Part shown: in pieces, positions 6,432 through 12,222 of the stretch
Layout of the letters: each line of letters starts with the position of its first letter
Position numbering within the stretch: the stretch's first letter is position 1
Assembly (NCBI GenBank): GCA_964421005.1
Contig: CAYQUV010000010.1
Span: 1 to 23,087 of the forward strand
DNA: 23,087 nucleotides
Reading direction: 5' to 3'
Source of the DNA: CAYQUV01 sp964421005
GTDB lineage: Bacteria; Patescibacteriota; Minisyncoccia; Minisyncoccales; CG1-02-41-26
Program-made: the position numbers and the translations under genes
The notes under the pieces: model-generated
The model's input: the letters and a program-made list of their open reading frames with translations, nothing else
The model's database searches: none
Told to the model about the DNA's origin: nothing

Positions 6432-6542
6432 CTGCCCACCCCGCCCTTTATTTCACTTTCTATTTAAGAAAATATATTCTTTGAAAACTATTCAAACTAG
6501 CACACCGTCAAGTCAATCAGGTAAAGGCGGGTAGGATGAGCA
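6432..6542. repeat. Imperfect inverted repeat spanning the hsp20-dnaK spacer
   Basis: CTGCCCACCCCGCCCTTTA (from 6432) and TAAAGGCGGGTAGGATGAGCAG (ending 6542; written here in two halves TAAAGGCGGG and TAGGATGAGCAG) are imperfectly complementary over about 20 bases, enclosing about 70 bases. Inside are TTTGAA-N5-TTCAAA (near 6481-6497) and minus-strand TTGACT/TTGACG words without a good -10. The gene-free stretch 6315-6572 probably holds the dnaK promoter, but I cannot place it with confidence. The left arm is G-rich on the minus strand (GGGCGGGGTGGG). Confidence 0.4.
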
Positions 6543-6572
6543 GTGTCAAAACCCAAAAATGTTTAAGAAAAA

Positions 6573-7031
6573 TTAAGCTTTTTTTACTTTAACTTCCACT
6601 TTCTTTGCTTTCTCTTTTTCCTTTTCGATCTTGACTTTGGGAAGAGTAATTTTCAAAACCCCGTTTTCATAAAATGCTTTGGCTTTGTCTTCTGCAATAT
6701 TAACAGGCAAAGGAATTACTCTCCGGTAATAACCTCTACTTAATTCTTTTCGGTAATATCCTTTTTTCTTTTCTTCTTTCTTCTCTTCTGCCTTTGCTTC
6801 AACCTTGACCATGTCATTTTTCACTTCAATATCAATATTTTTTGGATCAACGCCCGGCAACTCAAACTCAGCTACCACATCGCCGTTTGCTTCATAAACA
6901 TCAACGCGCGGAGTTCTCATCAAAGGAGTTTTCGGGGCTTCCCACAACTCTTTTTCCTTCCAGCTTTCCGGCCATTCTTCTTCAAACCATTTTTCAAATT
7001 CACGAAAGGGATGATAAGGAATTAAAGGCAT
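6573..7031 (-). CDS. Small heat-shock protein, Hsp20/alpha-crystallin family
   Basis: Small heat-shock proteins are ATP-independent holdases that keep denatured proteins soluble until DnaK refolds them. The 152-aa protein has a short aromatic/acidic N-terminal arm (FREFEKWFEEEWPESW), an alpha-crystallin domain from about residue 40 (PRVDVYEANGDVVAEFELPGV) to about 132 with the family signature ENGVLKITLPK, and a Lys/Glu-rich tail in place of a clear IxI motif (VEVKV is the nearest). It lies between DUF3467 and dnaK inside the heat-shock cluster, which fits stress induction. There is no Shine-Dalgarno site before the ATG, and the protein starts at the first methionine. Confidence 0.95.
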   Translation of the reverse strand: MPLIPYHPFREFEKWFEEEWPESWKEKELWEAPKTPLMRTPRVDVYEANGDVVAEFELPGVDPKNIDIEVKNDMVKVEAKAEEKKEEKKKGYYRKELSRGYYRRVIPLPVNIAEDKAKAFYENGVLKITLPKVKIEKEKEKAKKVEVKVKKA

Positions 7032-7097
7032 AAGAATTGCAAATTAATATTTAAACATAAGTAAGCTCGACCTTTAATTTTAAAATCAATCTTAATT

Positions 7098-7376
7098 TTA
7101 AACTTTGAATCCTATTTCTGATTCAGAAGATTGAGCACTTTCAACTTTACCAAATTTCTCTTCGTACTTTTTAATATTATCCTGGAGTGCGTTAATCGTC
7201 CTTTTCAGATGCCCGGGACTCATAATCACTCTTGAAGCCAAAACTCCTTCCGAGCCGCTAAGCATAAAAAAGTCCAAAACGAACTCTTCTTTAGTATGGA
7301 ATACTCTCATAGAGTTAGAATAAACTCCTTTTAATTCATCGTCTTTAGCTCTTATTTTGATTTCTTTTTCTTCCAT
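7098..7376 (-). CDS. DUF3467 protein inside the heat-shock cluster
   Basis: The 92-aa protein matches what I know of DUF3467: YSNSMRVFHTKEEFVLDFFML near the N-terminus, then a variable hinge, ASRVIMSPGHLKRTINALQDNIKKYEEKFG, and a polar tail. The family has no established function. No signal peptide or membrane segment is visible, and the fold is probably a small two-layer domain. It lies between grpE and hsp20 in the same direction, 66 bases before hsp20. Its position suggests a role in, or co-regulation with, protein quality control, which is inference only. No Shine-Dalgarno site is visible; the upstream spacer carries a repeat array. Confidence 0.85.
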   Translation of the reverse strand: MEEKEIKIRAKDDELKGVYSNSMRVFHTKEEFVLDFFMLSGSEGVLASRVIMSPGHLKRTINALQDNIKKYEEKFGKVESAQSSESEIGFKV

Positions 7377-7423
7377 AATTTTTAATTAAATTAACAACCT
7401 TTTTGTTTTAGATTTTTGTCTTA

Positions 7424-7561
7424 GACAATGATTTATGAAAACAAACATTTAATATTCTGCAAGCATTTGCTGGCAGATTCTTAGAATGGCTTGCCGAAGG
7501 TAAACATTCAACGTTTCGCCAAAGATCGGCAAAGCAGGTCCCTATTTAAAGCAGGTTCCTA
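7424..7561 (-). repeat. Two diverged tandem units of the stop-codon-associated repeat, after grpE
   Basis: Read on the minus strand there are two units: 7561-7484 (about 78 bp) and 7483-7424 (60 bp). Shared words are TARGA-CTGC at the start, then TTGAATGTTT or its variant, a small hairpin with CCTTCGG, and CAAGCCATT(GT)C at the end, followed by TAAG. The same unit occurs, in the other orientation, at 9994-10286. The first unit begins with the TAG stop codon of grpE. The spacer of 182 bases between grpE and DUF3467 is largely made of this array; I found no promoter in it. Confidence 0.7.
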
Positions 7562-8164
7562 TTTGCTGACTTTCACTTTGGCTTCTCTTAAAAGTTTCTC
7601 TCCTCTTTTGTATCCTTTTTCCAAAACCTCAACAACTTTTCCTGTTTCGCTGATGCTTCTTTCTGCCTTGTTGTCTTCTCTTTTTGGTTCGGTATCTGTT
7701 CTTTCTGTTCCTGCATCTTCCTTTTCTGTTTTTTCTCTTACTTCTTCAACTGCCTCGTGGAAATTCGGGTCAAATCTTTCTCCTTCTGGATTTATTTCTT
7801 CAACTCCTTCATTCTTTAAAAAACTTTTTAATTGATTTTCTATTTGAAAAAATCCCTTAATCCAGCCGGAATTTTTAACATCCTCCGGGATTTCTTTTTT
7901 AGCCCGCTCTAAATTGTCAACAACTTTCAAAATTTTTAAAATAAGATTATCTTCAGCAAACTCCTTGACCTTTTCCAATCTTTCGGCTTCTTCTTTTTTG
8001 TAATTCAGAAAATCAGCCCGAGCCCTTTGCCAACCAGCCAAATACTCATCTCTCAACTTCTGACATTCTTTGAGTTTCTGTTCAATTTCTTCCAATTTTG
8101 AACTTTTTTTCCCTCCCGAATCTTCAACGGGAAGAGATTTTTCTTCTTTTTTATCTTTTACCAT
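7559..8164 (-). CDS. grpE: Nucleotide exchange factor GrpE
   Basis: GrpE releases ADP from DnaK and resets the chaperone cycle. The 201-aa protein has an acidic/lysine-rich N-terminus, a long helix (about 25-75: LKECQKLRDEYLAGWQRARADFLNYKKE), and a C-terminal beta domain with GERFDPNFHEAVEEV and GKVVEVLEKGYKRGEKLL. Between these two motifs lies a roughly 30-residue charged insertion (EKTEKEDAGTERTDTEPKRE and onward) where most GrpE proteins have a short turn. The ATG follows the hrcA stop after one base (TAAAATG arrangement), so translation is probably coupled to hrcA. The TAG stop is also the start of the repeat array at 7424-7561. Confidence 0.95.
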   Translation of the reverse strand: MVKDKKEEKSLPVEDSGGKKSSKLEEIEQKLKECQKLRDEYLAGWQRARADFLNYKKEEAERLEKVKEFAEDNLILKILKVVDNLERAKKEIPEDVKNSGWIKGFFQIENQLKSFLKNEGVEEINPEGERFDPNFHEAVEEVREKTEKEDAGTERTDTEPKREDNKAERSISETGKVVEVLEKGYKRGEKLLREAKVKVSK

Positions 8165-8165
8165 T

Positions 8166-8897
8166 TTAACTTAATTTTTCTACTGTTTTAATTACGCCCT
8201 CAATTAAACTGATATTTCTCCTGAAATTCATTCTTTTAGGACCTAAAATAGCAAATGTAACTTTGTTTTTTGAATTTGAACTTTTGCCGGCGATTATACT
8301 AAATTCTTTTCTTTTGAAAGGAGACTCTTTTCCGATGTATATCTTAACTCTTTCCTTTCCACCATTAATTCTAGTATCAAATTTTTCAATGTTTGTTTCA
8401 AAATCATCAACCAACCGGGTAAATTTTTTTAGATACTGAATATCGCGAAATTCCGGTGTCTGAAAAATTCCTTCCCACCCTTCTTTCCAAAAGATATTAA
8501 AATCTTTGATATAGCTGATTCCTAAATTAGAAGAAAAAGTAGCTATATTTTTTGTAATTTGGCGGGAAAACAGCAAAAGGTCTCTCACTTGTTTAAAAAT
8601 CAACTGAAATTCTTCAATGATTTTTTGCTCTTCTTTTTCAAAGACTTCTTTTTCAAACAATCTATCCACAAAAAATCTGTAGCCTTTATCGGTGGGCACC
8701 CTACCCCCGGAGATATAATTTTTTCTCAAAAAACCTGCTTTGGTTAATTCGGCAAAATCCATTCTGACTGTAGCCGAAGAAACAGGAAGACGGCATTTTT
8801 CTTTCAAAAAATTAGAACTCACGGGTGAAGCAGTTTTTATATACTCCTGGACAACTTTCTCCAGTATATTTTTTTGTCTCTCAGTAATGTTTTTCAT
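8166..8897 (-). CDS. hrcA: Heat-inducible transcription repressor HrcA (short form)
   Basis: HrcA represses chaperone genes by binding CIRCE and loses activity on heat shock. The N-terminal winged helix is clear (residues 1-75: ITERQKNILEKVVQEYIKTASPVSS, SSATVRMDFAELTKAGFL, GGRVPTDKGYRFFVD). At 243 aa it is about 100 residues shorter than the usual 340, with a reduced central domain; the end (YIGKESPF, ILGPKRMNF, SLIEGVIKTVEKLS) still matches the family's C-terminus (GP.RM.Y...I..v). It is the first gene of the cluster and has the CIRCE-like operator 43 bases upstream, so autoregulation is expected. No Shine-Dalgarno site is visible. Confidence 0.95.
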   Translation of the reverse strand: MKNITERQKNILEKVVQEYIKTASPVSSNFLKEKCRLPVSSATVRMDFAELTKAGFLRKNYISGGRVPTDKGYRFFVDRLFEKEVFEKEEQKIIEEFQLIFKQVRDLLLFSRQITKNIATFSSNLGISYIKDFNIFWKEGWEGIFQTPEFRDIQYLKKFTRLVDDFETNIEKFDTRINGGKERVKIYIGKESPFKRKEFSIIAGKSSNSKNKVTFAILGPKRMNFRRNISLIEGVIKTVEKLS

Positions 8898-8922
8898 TTC
8901 TTTTATTTACGATATTATTATT

Positions 8923-8950
8923 ATTTTAACCAATTTAAATTAGCAGTCAA
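8923..8950 (-). promoter_or_regulatory. Promoter of hrcA-grpE
   Basis: On the minus strand TTGACT (8945-8950) and TAAAAT (8923-8928) are 16 bases apart. The -35 box lies inside the CIRCE-like operator (8940-8966), so repressor binding would block RNA polymerase. Confidence 0.6.
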
Positions 8951-8966
8951 GACCCCCGACTGCTAA
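8940..8966. promoter_or_regulatory. CIRCE-type HrcA operator (variant)
   Basis: TTAGCAGTC (8940-8948), a 9-base spacer, and GACTGCTAA (8958-8966) form a perfect inverted repeat with the exact CIRCE geometry. The classic CIRCE half-site is TTAGCACTC; here one base differs in each arm and the change is symmetrical, so the palindrome is kept. It sits just upstream of hrcA and covers the -35 box. Confidence 0.88.
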
Positions 8967-9016
8967 AATTAGTTTTCAAAAATGCGCCCGCTTTTCCCCT
9001 TTAAAGAATTATGATA

Positions 9017-9084
9017 AAATACCATAATATAAAAATAAAATATATAATATAATATAATATAATAATATATATAGACTATAACAT
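9017..9084 (+). promoter_or_regulatory. AT-only tract upstream of corA with repeated TATAAT words
   Basis: Most of this stretch is A and T, with a (TATAA)n-type repeat giving several overlapping TATAAT matches before the corA ATG. A -10 box for corA almost certainly lies here, but no good -35 is visible and the exact position cannot be chosen. No Shine-Dalgarno site precedes corA. Confidence 0.4.
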
Positions 9085-9996
9085 ATGCAAACCATAAAAA
9101 CAAAAAACTTGACCTGGGTAGAAATAAAAAATCCGACTGAAGAAGATATTGAATGGTTGAAGAAAAAGTTTAATCTCCATCCTCTGGTCCTGAAAGACCT
9201 TCTTCCTCCTTTGGATTATCCAAAAATTGAAAACTTTGGCGATTATCTCTATATCGTTCTTTTTTATCCTTTTTTCAACAGAAAAACCTTCCAGATGATT
9301 CCTTTTGAGTTGGATATTATTGTATCCAAAAATTACATAATCACTTCTCATTACAAAGATATTGTTCCCCTAAAAGCAATTTTTGATAAATTCAATCTTT
9401 ACGAAGACATCAAGAAAGAATATGCCAAAGAGGGAACAGGCGGTCTTTTATACCGAATTATCCGGGAAATTCTTTCGGCCTGTTTCCCGAAATTGGGACA
9501 TATAAAGCAAGATATTGATGATGTTGAGAAAGCAATTTATAGAAAAGAATATAAAAAAACAACCACTAAGATTTCTCTGGTTGAAAGAGATATTATCGGT
9601 TTCCAAAGAATTATTGAGTCCCAAAAACTGGTTTTAAGAAACTTAGTAAAAGAATCAAATGATTTTTTTCCAAAAAAACTTACCCCGTATTTCCGTAATC
9701 TATTAAATATTTATGAACAAATAAACAGTATTTTAACCACTAACCGGAAAACTCTGGAGGCTCTGAATTCAACCAATCAGTCCTTTTTAACAAACAGAAC
9801 AAATGAAATTATAAAGATTTTAACTATTTTTTCAGTAATTGTCTTTCCTTTAACCCTGCTGGCAGCCGTTTTTGGTATGAACACAAATTATCTTCCTTTT
9901 GTCGGCAGCCAGAATGACTTCTGGATAATTATCGGGATAATGATATTAGCAACAATAGGAATGCTCTCTTTCTTCAAGTTCAAAAAATGGGTTTAA
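9085..9996 (+). CDS. corA: CorA-family magnesium/divalent cation transporter
   Basis: CorA proteins are pentameric inner-membrane channels for magnesium (or cobalt, nickel or zinc). The 303-aa protein has the large cytoplasmic domain (WVEIKNPTEEDIEWL near the start, then the alpha/beta layer and a long helix about 150-240), two C-terminal membrane segments (about 243-262 and 278-297), and the selectivity motif GMN at about 264-266 between them (AAVFGMNTNYLPF). The C-terminus is lysine-rich (FKFKKWV), as usual for the cytoplasmic end. It is the only complete plus-strand protein gene in the window, divergent from hrcA and convergent with ftsQ. Its TAA stop is the first three bases of the repeat array that follows. 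Ion specificity cannot be read from sequence. Confidence 0.95.
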   Translation: MQTIKTKNLTWVEIKNPTEEDIEWLKKKFNLHPLVLKDLLPPLDYPKIENFGDYLYIVLFYPFFNRKTFQMIPFELDIIVSKNYIITSHYKDIVPLKAIFDKFNLYEDIKKEYAKEGTGGLLYRIIREILSACFPKLGHIKQDIDDVEKAIYRKEYKKTTTKISLVERDIIGFQRIIESQKLVLRNLVKESNDFFPKKLTPYFRNLLNIYEQINSILTTNRKTLEALNSTNQSFLTNRTNEIIKILTIFSVIVFPLTLLAAVFGMNTNYLPFVGSQNDFWIIIGIMILATIGMLSFFKFKKWV

Positions 9997-10286
9997 GAAT
10001 CTGGCAGCAATGCTTGCAGAACCTTGAATGTTTGCCCTTCGGGCAAGCCATTGTCTAAGAACCTGCNNNNNNNNNNNNNNNNNNNNNNNNNNNNNNNNNN
10101 NNNNNNNNNNNNNNNNNNNNNNNNNNNNNNNNNNNNNNNNNNNNNNNNNNNNNNNNNNNNNNNNNNGCTTGCAGAACCTTGAATGTTTGCCCTTCGGGCA
10201 AGCCATTGTCTAAGAACCTGCTTCGTTGCGGCTCTTACAGAACCCTGAATATTTTCCTCGCTCAGTTCTTGAAAGCCATTGTCTAA
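9994..10286 (+). repeat. Tandem repeat array between corA and ftsQ, interrupted by an N gap
   Basis: Unit one (9994-10055, 62 bp) runs from TAAGAATCTG to CAAGCCATTGTC. It contains the hairpin TTGCCC-TTC-GGGCAA. After the gap the same 55-bp stretch returns (10167-10221), followed by a longer, diverged unit (about 73 bp, to CAAGCCATTGTC-like AAGCCATTGTC at about 10283) in which the central hairpin has been replaced. If the gap is removed by overlapping the two 55-bp copies, two clean head-to-tail units remain. The array occupies the whole corA-ftsQ spacer; I see no terminator with a U-run in it. Confidence 0.75.
10067..10166. other. Assembly gap of exactly 100 N
   Basis: One hundred N of default length. 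The 55 bases before it (10012-10066) and after it (10167-10221) are identical, so the two contigs probably overlap or the gap hides more repeat copies. Open frames running through the N are not real. Confidence 0.98.
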
Positions 10287-10287
10287 G

Positions 10288-11172
10288 CTATTTGTAATAA
10301 ACTTTTGAAAATCTTAAATCAATATATTCAAGACCCTCCCTATCTCCGGGAGGAATTTCTTTTTCCAGGAGCAAACGAAGTTTGGTCAAGGCAAAATCTA
10401 TATCTTCTCTTAAATCAAAGTAAATTTCCCAACCCTCTCCGGTCACGACGTTTAATCTTTTGTTTTCTTTTAAGAGAAATTTTTCTGTTTCTATATTTAA
10501 ATTTTTTCTCAACTCATTGTTAATTTTCAAAATCTGATTCATCTCCTCCCGGTCAATTACCTGTTTGCCAAGATTTCCGGTATTATCGCTTGTTACATCT
10601 ATCTCATTGTTTGAAAAAATTTTAATTAAGATTACCTCCGGATTTAGGAAGCTTATACCTTGAAAACCGGTAACTTGAGAATTGCTGTCCCGCGAGCTGC
10701 TGTCCCGGGAGTCGTCAATCAGGGAACTCTTTTCAAAAATTATTCCTTTCCCATCTATCAGAAAACAATCTTCAAGAGACGTATCCGAGTAACAAAAGAG
10801 GGCTACGGCGGCTTTCTGCTTAACTTCTAAAGTTAAACCGTCTGGAAAAATTTTTCTAAGTTTTATCCACCCTATTTCCGGATATTTTTCCAAAATTTCA
10901 TTTTCTATTTTCTCCGAGTTCACCAAAAAGAAATTATGATCCTGCTCAGCCATCAAAAAACTGCCGATGTCTTTTTTCAGAGCAATTTCTTGGCAGAGAA
11001 TTTTAATTTTTTTTATTTTGAAAACTTCGGTAAAAAACAGAAAATAAAAAATTAAAGAAAATAAAAGTAAACCTAAAAGAGAATCCCAGAAAATTCTGCT
11101 TTTCAAAACTGATTTTCTTCTCTTTCTATATCTTCTTTTTGGTTGATACTTTCTAATTGTATATTTTCTCAT
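10288..11172 (-). CDS. ftsQ: Cell division protein FtsQ/DivIB
   Basis: FtsQ is a single-pass membrane protein that links early and late divisome proteins. The 294-aa protein has a very basic cytoplasmic tail (KYQPKRRYRKRRKS), one membrane segment (about 29-50, LLGLLLFSLIFYFLFF), a POTRA domain (about 53-115, FKIKKIKI to LTLEVKQKAAVALFC) and an FtsQ domain beginning CFLIDGKGIIFE. In the second domain there is an Arg/Ser/Asp insertion (SRDSSSRDSNSQ) made of two 15-bp repeats. One base separates it from the femAB stop, so translation is probably coupled. It is the last gene of the cell-wall operon, and its TAG stop abuts the repeat array. Confidence 0.9.
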   Translation of the reverse strand: MRKYTIRKYQPKRRYRKRRKSVLKSRIFWDSLLGLLLFSLIFYFLFFTEVFKIKKIKILCQEIALKKDIGSFLMAEQDHNFFLVNSEKIENEILEKYPEIGWIKLRKIFPDGLTLEVKQKAAVALFCYSDTSLEDCFLIDGKGIIFEKSSLIDDSRDSSSRDSNSQVTGFQGISFLNPEVILIKIFSNNEIDVTSDNTGNLGKQVIDREEMNQILKINNELRKNLNIETEKFLLKENKRLNVVTGEGWEIYFDLREDIDFALTKLRLLLEKEIPPGDREGLEYIDLRFSKVYYK

Positions 11173-11173
11173 C

Positions 11174-12220
11174 TTAAAGATTTCTTTTTATTTTTCTCAA
11201 TTTTTCAAAAAAGAATGTCAACCAATAAGAAATTGATAAGGGCAAATCCTGAGTCTTTAAATACTCTTTTTTCTCGCCGCCGAACCCTTTTTTGAACAAA
11301 GTTAACCCCCACCAGGGATGTTTTTTGCCGGCTTTTTCAGGGGCTATTCCCCAGAAGTTATAAATTTTACAATCTCTCTTTTTAGCCTCTTTTATTGCTT
11401 CCCACTGTAAAAGATAGGAGGCAGGAACTTTAGGATATTTTTGAACTGACGCACCCTGATGATAAAAAGCAATCCCTTGCCAAAAAATAATAAAAGCTGA
11501 AGCCAGATATTCTCCCCGATATTTGGCTAAAAAAATCAAGATCTGGTTATCGGCGGAAAAAGCTGAAAATTCTTTTTTTAAATAATCAAGAGAAAAGGGG
11601 GTAAAATTGTGCCTGTTTACCGTTTCTTGATAAAGGGCATTGAAAATCTCAATATTTTTTGCTTCTTTAGATTTTTCTATTTTTAACTCCGTATTTCTCA
11701 ATCCTTGTTTTATCAGATAGCGAGTGGTCTTACGCATCTCTGCCAAAAGAGTTTCTTCCTCTTTGGAAATATCCAACTGCCACGTTACTTCTGGATGAAT
11801 ATGCAAAGGAGCCTCTATTAAACCTAAATCTTTGAAGATTTTCTTCAATTCATCGCTTCTTTGCCAGATTGGAGCAATTCTTATAAAACTTACTTTCTCT
11901 CTCCCGGCAATTGCCTTTAATTCTTTTAACAAACTTTCTAAAATTTCTTTCTTTTTAAACTTTGATTTATCTTCATTTTTTAATGACAAAACCAAAGGAC
12001 CGTGAGGAACAAACAAAAACTTCCCTCTCCGGGCTTTAATTTTAACAACTTGAGCCAGTGCTACTAGTTCCGATTTTTCAAATATCGCCAATCTCCAAAT
12101 TTTATTTCCCAGCATTTTCTGAAATTCTCCCCAGTTAAAACTTTGTAAAAAGGTTTTTTCCTCTATTTTTAGAAGAAAATTCTCCCATTTTTCTTTTTCC
12201 TTAATTTCTTTGATTTCCAT
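11174..12220 (-). CDS. FemAB-family peptidoglycan cross-bridge aminoacyltransferase
   Basis: Fem proteins add amino acids from charged tRNA to the stem peptide of lipid II or a related precursor, using two tandem GNAT-like domains. The 348-aa protein begins with the family's opening (FLQSFNWGEFQKMLGNK), continues through LAQVVKIKARRGKFLFVPHGPLV and TWQLDISKEEETLLAEMRKTTRYLIKQ (two separate motifs), and ends with YHQGASVQKYPKVPASYLLQWEAI, YNFWGIAP and GLTLFKKGFGG. FemX/FemA/FemB often differ in the coiled-coil insertion; none is obvious here. It lies two bases after murF, which makes the precursor UDP-MurNAc-pentapeptide, and one base before ftsQ. The amino acid transferred cannot be told. Confidence 0.9.
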   Translation of the reverse strand: MEIKEIKEKEKWENFLLKIEEKTFLQSFNWGEFQKMLGNKIWRLAIFEKSELVALAQVVKIKARRGKFLFVPHGPLVLSLKNEDKSKFKKKEILESLLKELKAIAGREKVSFIRIAPIWQRSDELKKIFKDLGLIEAPLHIHPEVTWQLDISKEEETLLAEMRKTTRYLIKQGLRNTELKIEKSKEAKNIEIFNALYQETVNRHNFTPFSLDYLKKEFSAFSADNQILIFLAKYRGEYLASAFIIFWQGIAFYHQGASVQKYPKVPASYLLQWEAIKEAKKRDCKIYNFWGIAPEKAGKKHPWWGLTLFKKGFGGEKKEYLKTQDLPLSISYWLTFFFEKLRKIKRNL

Positions 12221-12222
12221 TT

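Noticed and set aside
6490..6505. Half of a CIRCE element (GTGTGCTAG on the minus strand) before dnaK
   Set aside because: The mirrored half is missing at the 9-base spacing.
8940..8966. Reading the TTAGCAGTC palindrome as a terminator
   Set aside because: No U-run on either side; the geometry equals CIRCE and it is upstream of hrcA.
9946..10213. Open frames reading through the N gap on both strands
   Set aside because: They consist of repeat sequence and unknown bases and overlap the end of corA; no family resemblance.
7424..10286. CRISPR array or integron attC sites
   Set aside because: Units are adjacent without unique spacers, the repeats diverge, there are no cas or integrase genes, and the attC core motifs are absent.
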